Assembly: GCA_937915725.1 (NCBI GenBank)
Contig: CALGGV010000030.1
Location: forward strand, 1-9,207
DNA from: an uncultured Selenomonadales bacterium
GTDB taxonomy: Bacteria; Bacillota; Negativicutes; Selenomonadales; Selenomonadaceae
Length of the DNA stretch: 9,207 nt
Reading direction: 5' to 3'
Position numbers and translations under genes: made by a program. The notes under the pieces were generated by a model that made no database searches, was not told the DNA's origin, and saw nothing but the letters and a program-made list of their open reading frames with translations. This document shows, piece after piece, positions 1 to 5,017 of this stretch (position 1 is its first letter; every line of letters starts with the position of its first letter).

Positions 1-387
1 TTTATACCAGTCTCTGCCGGTAGGATCAATCTTGCCGGTAAAATCGCCCGCTTTGTAGCCGTAAAAATATTTGTCTTGAAGTCCAATAGTGGCTTCCAAA
101 AGGTCGGGGTCATTGGTTGTAAGTGAAAAAAGTTCAGGGTTTTTCATTTTGTTAATATCGCCCAAATTGCCCAAAATAACGGCGAGGTATTCTGACGCAG
201 AGCCTTTTTCCATAAGCCAGCCGTTCAAAGCTTTTCCTTCGCCGGCAACTACTGCATCCATTTCTTGTTCAATCGTTTCTGATAAATTTCTTTCTGAAAT
301 GCTGTAGCCTGCGAATGAGACAATAGCAACCAGAATACCGGCAACCACAGCCAAAAAAGTAAATTGTTGCTTTAAATTTAAATTCAC
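1..387 (-). CDS. Methyl-accepting chemotaxis protein, N-terminal part (dCache sensor), cut by window edge
   Basis: The first 129 codons of a gene running off the left edge. The GTG start at 387-385 follows a strong GAGGAGGG ribosome binding site with 8 nt between them. The protein has a short basic N-terminus, one membrane segment at about residues 10-28, and then an extracytoplasmic region. That region ends with KAGDFTGKIDPTGRDWYK, which carries the DPxxRxWY signature of dCache_1 sensor domains. By family knowledge, such a protein senses a small ligand outside the membrane and signals through a HAMP and a cytoplasmic domain, usually a methyl-accepting chemotaxis domain. The cytoplasmic part lies outside the window, so a histidine kinase or diguanylate cyclase with a dCache sensor cannot be excluded. 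The ligand cannot be told. Confidence 0.75.
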   Translation of the reverse strand, partial: MNLNLKQQFTFLAVVAGILVAIVSFAGYSISERNLSETIEQEMDAVVAGEGKALNGWLMEKGSASEYLAVILGNLGDINKMKNPELFSLTTNDPDLLEATIGLQDKYFYGYKAGDFTGKIDPTGRDWYK

Positions 388-656
388 TAAAAACACCCTC
401 CTCAAAAAAATAGATACCCGTGCTTGATACGGTACCTAATAATTTCCAATAAAAAAAAATATTTCCTGCAAAAATTCGGAAAAATTTAAAAATCTACTTC
501 CAAAAAAATTTTTTGAGAATGAGTCAGCTTTTTAGTATCATTTTCAATTTGTTAAAAATTCTTAGGATTTTTTTTAAAGTTTTAAGATTTAACAAGTCGG
601 CATTTCTTTTTTCAAAAAATTTGGTGCATCATTTGTAAACAAATTTTAGAAAAATT
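388..656. other. AT-rich intergenic region between chemoreceptor and queC
   Basis: About 270 nt without a plausible gene. It contains the chemoreceptor leader hairpin (413-436) and a 19-nt sequence (587-605) that recurs exactly in inverted orientation at 2615-2633. It also contains the near-palindrome ATTTGTAAACAAATT (631-645), which recurs at 2641-2655. I found no convincing sigma-A promoter for the chemoreceptor and no strong terminator after queC. The near-palindrome just after the queC stop forms only a 5-bp A/T-rich hairpin. Confidence 0.6.
413..436 (-). promoter_or_regulatory. Leader hairpin followed by a U run, just upstream of the chemoreceptor ribosome binding site
   Basis: On the minus strand GGTACC-GT and AC-G-GGTATC pair around a 7-nt ATCAAGC loop, with a single bulged G. 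One pair is a G-U wobble that becomes an A/C mismatch on the plus strand, so the structure favours a minus-strand transcript. It is followed by TATTTTTTTGA and then directly by the GAGGAGGG site. It therefore looks like an attenuator or a translation-modulating hairpin. Its function is inference. Confidence 0.45.
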
Positions 657-1358
657 TTAAAGTATTTTGCCGAAAGATTTTAACGCAGGGTCGGCAATAC
701 CATTTTCAGCAAACGCCTTAGCCCTGTCAAGGCAAGTTGCACAACGCCCGCAAGGTATATCGCCGCGCTCATAACAACTCCAGGTTAATTCGTATGGAAC
801 CGCCAAATCTGTACCAATTTTAACAACGTCAGCCTTAGTTTTGCCCAAAAACGGCGCAACAATTTTAATTTTTCCGTAAGTTCCAATTTCTACAGCGTCA
901 TTAATCGCCTTGATAAAATCTGCGCGACAGTCAGGATAAGCATTAACAGCAGAATCATCTTGATGAACTCCAATATAAATTTCAACTTCAGCCCCATTAT
1001 AAAGACTGTCAGCAAAACTAGCCGCCATTGCAAGCATTAAACCATTTCTGAAAGGTACGTAAGTTGCAACGCGGGAATTTTTTTTAATTTGTTCGGCGTA
1101 AGTAGAATGTTCCAAACTTTTTGTGGAAGAATTTAAAAGCGCGGAATTGGAATTTTTCATAATTTCTGCCGCGTCAAATTCGTAATGTTCAACGCCGTAA
1201 TATTCAGCAACTGCCCGCGCACTGGACAATTCACGGGCGTTACGTTGCCCATAAAAAATTGAAACTGTAGAAACATTTTTTTTACCGATTTTATCAACGG
1301 CAATAGCAAGACAAGTTGTGGAGTCAAGCCCGCCGCTGGAAAGTATAACCGCCTTCAA
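657..1358 (-). CDS. queC: 7-cyano-7-deazaguanine (preQ0) synthase QueC
   Basis: QueC converts 7-carboxy-7-deazaguanine to preQ0 using ATP and ammonia, a cytoplasmic step in making queuosine for tRNA wobble positions. The PP-loop SGGLDS lies at residues 8-13. A zinc-binding C-x7-C-x2-C-x2-C cluster lies at Cys195, 203, 206 and 209 (SCYERGDIPCGRCATC). The 233-aa length fits the family. I place the start at the TTG at 1358: GCAGGTGAT (1363-1371) sits at ideal distance from it, and the resulting N-terminus MKAVILSSGGLDS is typical of QueC. A GTG at 1367 is part of that ribosome binding site and would add three residues. The upstream membrane-protein gene stops 5 nt before the TTG, so the two are cotranscribed. 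No queD, queE or queF is in the window. Confidence 0.95.
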   Translation of the reverse strand: MKAVILSSGGLDSTTCLAIAVDKIGKKNVSTVSIFYGQRNARELSSARAVAEYYGVEHYEFDAAEIMKNSNSALLNSSTKSLEHSTYAEQIKKNSRVATYVPFRNGLMLAMAASFADSLYNGAEVEIYIGVHQDDSAVNAYPDCRADFIKAINDAVEIGTYGKIKIVAPFLGKTKADVVKIGTDLAVPYELTWSCYERGDIPCGRCATCLDRAKAFAENGIADPALKSFGKIL

Positions 1359-1362
1359 AAAT

Positions 1363-1371
1363 ATCACCTGC
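1363..1371 (-). promoter_or_regulatory. Ribosome binding site deciding the queC start
   Basis: GCAGGTGAT matches most of the canonical AAGGAGGTGAT. Its core lies 8 nt before the TTG at 1358 and overlaps the GTG at 1367, which makes the GTG an unlikely initiation codon. It also overlaps the TGA stop of the preceding gene (1364-1366). Confidence 0.65.
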
Positions 1372-1969
1372 TCTGAATTTTTTCGTTAATCCAATCGAAT
1401 GTATAAAATTCCACTGCCACAATAAATAAAAAAATTTCCATACCGTAACTAAAGGACATACCATAAACAAGGGTTGCGCCCAATAATATAAATCCTCCTG
1501 CCGGTTTAATTTTGTTGAGAAAAGCTTTTTCAAGATTTTTATACAGTAAAAAGAATGCAAGCGCGTACAAAGTACCGGATAAAAATAACGCTCCCAAAAT
1601 TTTGCTTTTTTCATCTGAATGCATTAACACTATTGACGAAATTAAAAGCGTTAATTTGTACGATACAAACGCCAAAATTATTATCAACAATAACAGCTTA
1701 ATCACGTGTCCGCCATATGATTTTAAAAATACTGCGCTATGATTGTCCGGCGCGGAATTTAATCTTTGCTTGCCCGGTATTTTTAAAATGTTCCGAAGTA
1801 CCAGAAATAAAAATTTTATTTCAGATTGAATTTTTGAGTAAACCAACGCCATAAAGAGTGCAAATATTGGCAGAAAGGCAAACAAAATTCTAACGCTGTC
1901 ATCTTCACCGAAAAAGACTATTCCTAAAACTACTGCCAAACATAAAAAAATTGCAATAGGATTATTCAG
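1364..1969 (-). CDS. Multi-pass membrane protein of unknown function, probable CTG start
   Basis: I do not recognise a family. From the CTG at 1969 it encodes 201 residues. Hydrophobic segments lie at about 3-20, 27-46, 90-115, 125-143 and 157-190, so about five or six membrane passes with a basic loop around 56-70. The CTG is the first codon after an in-frame TAG and has AAGGTGAT (1974-1981) just upstream. The TTG at 1939 would cut the first hydrophobic segment and has no visible ribosome binding site, so I prefer CTG. The ATG near 1943 is in another frame. The gene lies 5 nt after the zinc-ribbon gene and 5 nt before queC. It could be a transporter, but nothing in the sequence shows that. 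Confidence 0.7.
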   Translation of the reverse strand: MNNPIAIFLCLAVVLGIVFFGEDDSVRILFAFLPIFALFMALVYSKIQSEIKFLFLVLRNILKIPGKQRLNSAPDNHSAVFLKSYGGHVIKLLLLIIILAFVSYKLTLLISSIVLMHSDEKSKILGALFLSGTLYALAFFLLYKNLEKAFLNKIKPAGGFILLGATLVYGMSFSYGMEIFLFIVAVEFYTFDWINEKIQSR

Positions 1970-1974
1970 CTAAA

Positions 1975-2400
1975 TCACCTTCCCAATTTTGAAAACACAA
2001 AAAGCGCAATACCTATCGCCAAAAGTACAAACAAAATTGGCAACGCAACAAAAAACATCAGCAAAGAAAGTGCAACCACAATCAAAGTTACGGCAATTTT
2101 GGCAAGGCGGCTGTTATTAAGCAAACCTTTGAATAATTTCTCAACAATCCTTGAAAAAAAGCCGGATTCTTCAGAAATATAAATTGTCCTGCGCGAAAAT
2201 CTGTAATTATTTTTATTGCTGTAAGAATTGGAGCCGCCGGAATTTTGTTCTTCATTATCGCCGGTATCAATGGTAACGCCGTTATAAAAATTTTTTTCAA
2301 TGCTGGTCATTTCTCGGACGTTGCCTTCTTGATTATCGTAGCCGCAAAAATTACAATGCTTAAAATCTCCAAGTTCTTTGCCGCATCTTTGGCATTGCAT
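1975..2400 (-). CDS. Zinc-ribbon protein with C-terminal membrane hairpin
   Basis: A 141-aa protein beginning MQCQRCGKELG. Two CxxC knuckles (Cys3/Cys6 and Cys16/Cys19) form a short zinc ribbon. A polar Asn/Ser-rich linker follows (about 25-75), then a basic stretch, then a hydrophobic region at 102-136 long enough for two membrane passes. The ATG at 2400 is chosen because GAGGAG lies 8 nt upstream; a GTG at 2409 is closer to that site than initiation allows. It is the first gene of a three-gene operon ending with queC. Small zinc-ribbon/membrane proteins of this layout are common in Firmicutes and mostly uncharacterised, so I assign no function. Confidence 0.8.
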   Translation of the reverse strand: MQCQRCGKELGDFKHCNFCGYDNQEGNVREMTSIEKNFYNGVTIDTGDNEEQNSGGSNSYSNKNNYRFSRRTIYISEESGFFSRIVEKLFKGLLNNSRLAKIAVTLIVVALSLLMFFVALPILFVLLAIGIALFVFSKLGR

Positions 2401-2430
2401 AAAATACACTCCTCACTAAAAATTTTTTAC

Positions 2431-2460
2431 ATTGTAGCACACACTAAAATACTTTTGCAA
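2431..2460 (-). promoter_or_regulatory. Sigma-A promoter of the zinc-ribbon/membrane protein/queC operon
   Basis: On the minus strand TTGCAA (2455-2460) and TACAAT (2431-2436) are separated by 18 nt. A TG dinucleotide one base before the -10 (TGCTACAAT) makes it an extended -10 promoter. The predicted start leaves a leader of about 20 nt before the ATG at 2400, too short for a preQ1 riboswitch. Confidence 0.65.
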
Positions 2461-2474
2461 AAAATTAACAGGAA

Positions 2475-2552
2475 AAATTCCACTAAAAATTATTTTTGAA
2501 ACTAAAAAACTGCCGCGCGTCAATTCGACGTTCGACAGTTCCTTTTCTATTT
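2475..2552. repeat. Intergenic direct repeat, copy 1 (contains terminator)
   Basis: About 78 nt beginning AAATTCCACTAAAAATTA that reappear with few differences at 2721-2800. The copies differ mainly in the hairpin loop side (GCGCG here, AAAC in copy 2). The block lies downstream of a 3D-gene remnant, as copy 2 lies downstream of the intact 3D gene. That points to duplication of a gene end together with its terminator. Confidence 0.85.
2502..2540 (-). terminator. Intrinsic terminator, copy 1
   Basis: The minus strand reads AACTGTCG-AA-CGTC, a short loop, then GACG-CG-CGGCAGTT followed by a T run. This gives an 8-bp stem (one G-U), a 2x2 internal mismatch and a 4-bp upper stem. It has no intact gene directly upstream and appears to be a duplicate left behind the 3D remnant. 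Confidence 0.6.
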
Positions 2553-2669
2553 TAAAGTATGTTAACAAATGAAAGATTAGAAGGCGCGTTAGACGCCCGC
2601 CGCACTTCGTTTTAAAATGCCGACTTGTTAAATTTTAAAAATTTGTAAACAAATTCTAGCGAAAAATTT
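2553..2669. other. AT-rich insert with shared intergenic motifs, no gene
   Basis: About 115 nt between the 3D remnant and terminator copy 1; the intact gene has only 27 nt there. It holds a GC-rich patch with a GGCG/CGCC hairpin (about 2583-2597), the 19-nt motif at 2615-2633 (inverted copy at 587-605) and ATTTGTAAACAAATT at 2641-2655 (direct copy at 631-645). I see no coding potential. It may be a small repeat element. Confidence 0.4.
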
Positions 2670-2711
2670 TTATCTCAAAATATAAACAGTAACATAACGG
2701 CTAACACGTGG
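2670..2711 (-). pseudogene. C-terminal remnant of a second 3D-domain gene
   Basis: The minus strand encodes RYVTVYILR followed by TAA (2670-2699). This matches the last nine residues of the intact gene (RYVTVYVLR, stop at 2814-2816) apart from one conservative change, with a few silent differences. Upstream of about 2711 the resemblance is lost. It is the 3' end of a former tandem copy. Confidence 0.7.
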
Positions 2712-2720
2712 AGAAAGTTA

Positions 2721-2800
2721 AAATTCCACTAAAAATTATTTTTGAAACTAAAAAAACTGCCAAACGTCAATTCGAAGTTCGACAGTTCCTTTTTATATTT
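2721..2800. repeat. Intergenic direct repeat, copy 2 (contains terminator of the 3D gene)
   Basis: The partner of 2475-2552. The first 30 or so bases are identical, and the rest differ at a handful of positions, mostly within the hairpin. Confidence 0.85.
2748..2787 (-). terminator. Intrinsic terminator of the 3D-domain gene
   Basis: On the minus strand AACTGTCGAAC (2777-2787) pairs over 11 bp, with two G-U pairs, with GTTTGGCAGTT (2755-2765). A run of seven Ts follows. The hairpin begins 27 nt after the stop codon. The G-U pairs and the T run both indicate minus-strand function. Confidence 0.8.
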
Positions 2801-2813
2801 CAATAAAAAAATT

Positions 2814-3410
2814 TTATCTTAAAACATAAACAGTAACGTAACGGCGTCCAAAATTCATACATTCAGAATAACTTTCCATACAAAGATCAATTCTGTTTCC
2901 ATAAATTGCGCCGCCGGTATCAGCCGCTATAGCCTCACCATAACCGGGAATGTAAAGGCGGCTGCCGAGCGGGATAACATAAGGATCAACTGCAGCAACG
3001 CCATAAGTTGCCGGGATACCGGTTGCAGTAATTCCATAACCATCGCCATCAGTCGGCAAATATGCTGTAGCCTCCATATCATAAACCGCTATATAATCGC
3101 CGTCATAGCCGTAAGATTTTTCAACGATATTTTCTTCAATCGACATATCTTCGGCAAGATTTACTGTTTCAGTATTTATATTTTCATTATTAATTTCAAT
3201 TTTTGTATCATTCAAAGAGGAAAAATCTGCCACGCTTGCAGGTGTAGTGGGCAAGATGTCCACCTCCTTGACTTGTGCAACCTCCGCCGCCTCAATAGCA
3301 TCATTTTGACTTGTGAAACCGACGTTGAGTGCCGCAATTCCTGCCAGCATTAAGCCTAATCCCCATTTTTTGCTTAATCCCAACTTTTTCAAAATATTAC
3401 GCTTCATCAT
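2814..3410 (-). CDS. 3D-domain (MltA/RlpA-like double-psi barrel) cell-envelope protein
   Basis: A 198-aa protein. Residues 1-15 are basic and 16-31 form a hydrophobic export signal or anchor. An acidic Asn/Glu-rich linker (about 35-100) leads to a C-terminal 3D domain (about 108-198). The three defining aspartates are visible in AVDPYVIPLGS (Asp142) and ADTGGAIYGNRIDLC (Asp164, Asp175). The motif MEATAYLP, then TATGIPATYGVAAVD, is typical of Stationary-phase-survival/YocH/YuiC-like proteins. By family, it likely acts on peptidoglycan outside the membrane, probably as a muralytic or lytic-transglycosylase-like protein; I infer this without proof. ATG at 3410 or 3407 both fit. It has its own promoter (3527-3555), a long structured leader and its own terminator, so it is monocistronic. 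Confidence 0.88.
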   Translation of the reverse strand: MMKRNILKKLGLSKKWGLGLMLAGIAALNVGFTSQNDAIEAAEVAQVKEVDILPTTPASVADFSSLNDTKIEINNENINTETVNLAEDMSIEENIVEKSYGYDGDYIAVYDMEATAYLPTDGDGYGITATGIPATYGVAAVDPYVIPLGSRLYIPGYGEAIAADTGGAIYGNRIDLCMESYSECMNFGRRYVTVYVLR

Positions 3411-3520
3411 TCCGCTGCCTAACGCCCAAAAAGCGTCCCGAGCTTGTCGGCAAATAAAAAGCCGTCTCGCTGCCTCGGAGCAGCCTTCCCCCTCTCTAAA
3501 AAAAACACTAACTTTTAACG
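3411..3520 (-). promoter_or_regulatory. Structured 5' leader of the 3D gene, candidate cis-regulatory RNA
   Basis: The leader is about 110 nt and unusually GC-rich for an intergenic region here. The minus strand has a hairpin GCTGC (3480-3484) / GCAGC (3469-3473). Its loop contains CCGAG (3474-3478), which pairs with CTCGG at 3438-3442 to form an H-type pseudoknot. Inside the bridging segment CGGC (3461-3464) pairs with GCCG (3448-3451), and ACGC/GCGT (3422-3436) form a third hairpin. AGGCAGCG occurs twice: in the pseudoknot stem (3468-3475) and next to the start codon (3413-3420). The GCTGC arm could therefore pair with either, masking the ribosome binding region in one state. I do not recognise the consensus of a known riboswitch. 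Confidence 0.45.
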
Positions 3521-3526
3521 ATGCCT

Positions 3527-3555
3527 ATTATATTGCATATTAATGAAATTGTCCT
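3527..3555 (-). promoter_or_regulatory. Sigma-A promoter of the 3D gene
   Basis: On the minus strand AGGACA (3550-3555; 4 of 6 to TTGACA) and a perfect TATAAT (3527-3532) are 17 nt apart. Transcription would start near 3520. Confidence 0.65.
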
Positions 3556-3639
3556 GAAAAAGAAAAAATTTTAAAAATTTTCCTCAAAAATTCCGCGTCA
3601 ACACGCCAAAATTTTTACTAAAAAAATTTTTTGTCAAAG

Positions 3640-3668
3640 TTGAATTTCATAAACATTTCAGTTAAAAT
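3640..3668 (+). promoter_or_regulatory. Sigma-A promoter of ridA
   Basis: TTGAAT (3640-3645) and TAAAAT (3663-3668) are separated by 17 nt. The expected start near 3675 leaves a leader of about 70 nt that begins with a GGCGT-TATTAT-ACGCC hairpin (3675-3690). The promoter is divergent from that of the 3D gene. Confidence 0.65.
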
Positions 3669-3745
3669 GCAACGGGCGTTATTATACGCCTAAAAAAATA
3701 AATTGCAAGTAAAATAAAAAAAAATTATTGAAAGGAAAATGCAGA

Positions 3746-4117
3746 ATGAAAATTATTGAAACTAAAAAAGCCCCTGCGGCAGTCGGTCCCTACAGTCAAG
3801 CTGTTGAAATTAACGGTTTTCTTTACGCCTCAGGACAAATTGCCATTGTGCCGGAAGTTGGAGAAATCGTTTCTTCAGATATTGAAGGACAAGCGGAGCA
3901 ATGCTGTAAAAATATTGGAGAAATTTTATCAGCCGCCGGAATGGATTTTTCAAATGTTGTAAAAACTACCTGCTTTTTGGCGGATATTGCTGATTTTAAA
4001 AAGTTCAATGCAGTTTATGAAAAATATTTTGTAAGTAAACCGGCGCGAAGTTGCGTAGCAGTGAAAGATTTACCGCTCGGCGCACTTTGTGAAATTGAAA
4101 TTATTTCTGCTAAATAA
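3746..4117 (+). CDS. ridA: RidA-family reactive imine/enamine deaminase
   Basis: A 123-aa cytoplasmic protein of the YjgF/YER057c/UK114 family. These proteins form trimers and hydrolyse 2-aminoacrylate and similar imines released by PLP enzymes, protecting other PLP enzymes from damage. Visible family features are GPYSQAV (residues 14-20) with Tyr16, YASGQIA (27-33), the catalytic Arg101 in PARSCVAVKDLPLGA, and Glu118 in CEIEII. The ATG at 3746 is chosen because it yields the standard MKIIETKKAP N-terminus and has AAAGGA about 9 nt upstream. A TTG at 3728 would add six residues. It is a single-gene unit with its own promoter. Confidence 0.93.
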   Translation: MKIIETKKAPAAVGPYSQAVEINGFLYASGQIAIVPEVGEIVSSDIEGQAEQCCKNIGEILSAAGMDFSNVVKTTCFLADIADFKKFNAVYEKYFVSKPARSCVAVKDLPLGALCEIEIISAK

Positions 4118-4130
4118 AGTTGATACAAAA

Positions 4131-4173
4131 TAAAAAAGGCGGCAGGAAAATAACTTATCCCTACTGCCTCTTT
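4131..4173. terminator. Bidirectional terminator between ridA and the gamma-CA gene
   Basis: GGCAG (4141-4145) pairs with CTGCC (4164-4168). After one mismatch the stem extends by four pairs (AAGG with CTTT-type pairing, one G-U). On the minus strand the stem is followed by CTTTTTTATTTT, a good U run for the gamma-CA transcript. The plus-strand tail (CTCTTTACTCTT) is weaker. It lies between two convergent genes. Confidence 0.6.
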
Positions 4174-4190
4174 ACTCTTGCCTATTGCCT

Positions 4191-4739
4191 TTAATCAATT
4201 TCTTCAAACATACCGCGCTTAGATAAATATTGAACGTACTGGCGGGCGCATTCGTGATATTGCATGGCAGAGGAGCGCAAAGCCTCAATTTCATCATCAC
4301 GAATAGCGCGCATAATTTTTGCAGGATTTCCGAAAACTAAACAGTTATCGGGAATTTTTTTATATTGCGGCAAAAGAGTTCCCGCGCCAATAATGCAATT
4401 TGCGCCAATTTCCGAATAGCCCAAAATAATTGAGCCCATACCAATTAAGGTATTATCGCCAATTTTTCTGCAGTGAACAATGGCGTTATGACCAACTGTA
4501 ACATAATTTCCAATTTCCGTCGGTACGTCGTACATAACGTGAATAGTTGCATTGTCTTGAATATTGGTAAATACTCCAATTTTAACCGGCTGAAAATCGC
4601 CGCGTACTGCCGCGCCAAACCAAATGCTTGCTCCTGTACCAATTTCAACTTCACCAACTACTGAACAATTCGGCGCAAGAAAAACATTTTCGGCAATTTT
4701 GGGCTTTTTGCCCTTGTAAGAAAGTACAATTTCATTCAA
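4191..4739 (-). CDS. Gamma-carbonic anhydrase-family hexapeptide-repeat protein
   Basis: A 182-aa left-handed beta-helix protein made of isoleucine/valine-rich hexapeptide repeats (about 10-140), with a C-terminal helix. The three metal-binding histidines of the gamma-CA class are present: His67 in NATIH, His84 and His89 in VGHNAIVH. The conserved Arg46 and Asp48 (VRGDFQ) and Gln61/Asp62 are also present. The family forms trimers with metal sites at subunit interfaces. Many bacterial members (YrdA/PaaY/CaiE types) have weak or no measured carbonic anhydrase activity, so the exact reaction is uncertain. Start is TTG at 4739: AAAGGAAG (4748-4755) lies 8 nt upstream and the nearby ATG is out of frame. 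It is preceded by a long structured leader (4740-4964). Confidence 0.88.
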   Translation of the reverse strand: MNEIVLSYKGKKPKIAENVFLAPNCSVVGEVEIGTGASIWFGAAVRGDFQPVKIGVFTNIQDNATIHVMYDVPTEIGNYVTVGHNAIVHCRKIGDNTLIGMGSIILGYSEIGANCIIGAGTLLPQYKKIPDNCLVFGNPAKIMRAIRDDEIEALRSSAMQYHECARQYVQYLSKRGMFEEID

Positions 4740-4755
4740 TGTAAAAACTTCCTTT

Positions 4756-4964
4756 CAGTCAGTTTCTTTAGGATTAGTCAACTACCCCATAAAGGCTTGC
4801 AGTTAGATTAAAAATCCACCGCGTACGGTTGGTTGACTGCAACCCTGTAGTATCCGCACAAGAATACTACAGAATCGATTATCCGAAGATAAAAGCGGGT
4901 GCCTTGCGCGGCTGCGTAGCTGGCGTGCTCTTTAGCAGCTTGTGCCATAACCGTTTTCCCGATT
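4756..4964 (-). ncRNA. Candidate structured RNA or leader upstream of the gamma-CA gene
   Basis: This non-coding block is clearly richer in G+C than the surrounding intergenic DNA and follows a good promoter. On the minus strand CTGTAGTAT (4864-4872) and ATACTACAG (4845-4853) form a 9-bp hairpin. Its 10-nt loop contains CTTGTGC (4856-4862), an exact 7-nt complement of GCACAAG near the 5' end (4939-4945), which gives a pseudoknot. TTATC-TTCG-GATAA (4879-4892) is a C(UUCG)G tetraloop hairpin on this strand only. TTGCAGT (4836-4842) pairs with ACTGCAA (4797-4803), enclosing a bulged 6-bp hairpin (4816-4832). I do not recognise tmRNA, SRP, RNase P, 6S, T-box or common riboswitch signatures. It could be a riboswitch for the downstream gene or an independent RNA; I see no terminator at its 3' end. 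Confidence 0.55.
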
Positions 4965-4969
4965 TTTTC

Positions 4970-4997
4970 ATTATACAAAAATTGTTATAAAAAGCAA
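4970..4997 (-). promoter_or_regulatory. Sigma-A promoter of the structured RNA/gamma-CA transcript
   Basis: On the minus strand TTGCTT (4992-4997) and a perfect TATAAT (4970-4975) are 16 nt apart. The start is expected near 4963, at the edge of the structured block. It lies only 20 nt past the end of cca, so any weak hairpin ending cca transcription overlaps it. Confidence 0.7.
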
Positions 4998-5017
4998 TAA
5001 AGGATTTTGCGCCTTAC

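Noticed and set aside
89..307. Plus-strand open frame within the chemoreceptor gene
   Set aside because: It lies antisense to a clearly coding dCache protein, with no ribosome binding site of its own.
631..645. ATTTGTAAACAAATT as the queC terminator
   Set aside because: It gives only a 5-bp A/T-rich stem without a following U run on the minus strand, so it is too weak to call.
1324..1614. Minus-strand open frame overlapping queC and the membrane-protein gene
   Set aside because: It overlaps two well-supported genes in another frame and has no plausible ribosome binding site.
2401..2440. preQ1 riboswitch controlling the queC operon
   Set aside because: The promoter at 2431-2460 leaves a leader of only about 20 nt, with no room for an aptamer and no preQ1-I or -II motif.
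3411..3520. c-di-AMP (ydaO/yuaA) riboswitch before the 3D gene
   Set aside because: Expected from the gene type, but the conserved ydaO core motifs are absent, and the stems visible here form a different pseudoknot.
3313..3543. Plus-strand open frame over the 3D gene start and leader
   Set aside because: It is antisense to the 3D signal sequence and to the structured leader; its residue composition and lack of a ribosome binding site argue against it.
3595..3606. GCGT-CAAC-ACGC inverted repeat between the divergent promoters as an operator
   Set aside because: It has only 4-bp arms and one occurrence, which is not enough to support a regulator site.
4740..4964. tmRNA, SRP RNA, RNase P RNA or T-box leader
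   Set aside because: No tRNA-like ends, no SRP tetraloop/receptor motif, no GAGGAAAGUC P4 segment and no GGGUGGUACCGCG box were found.
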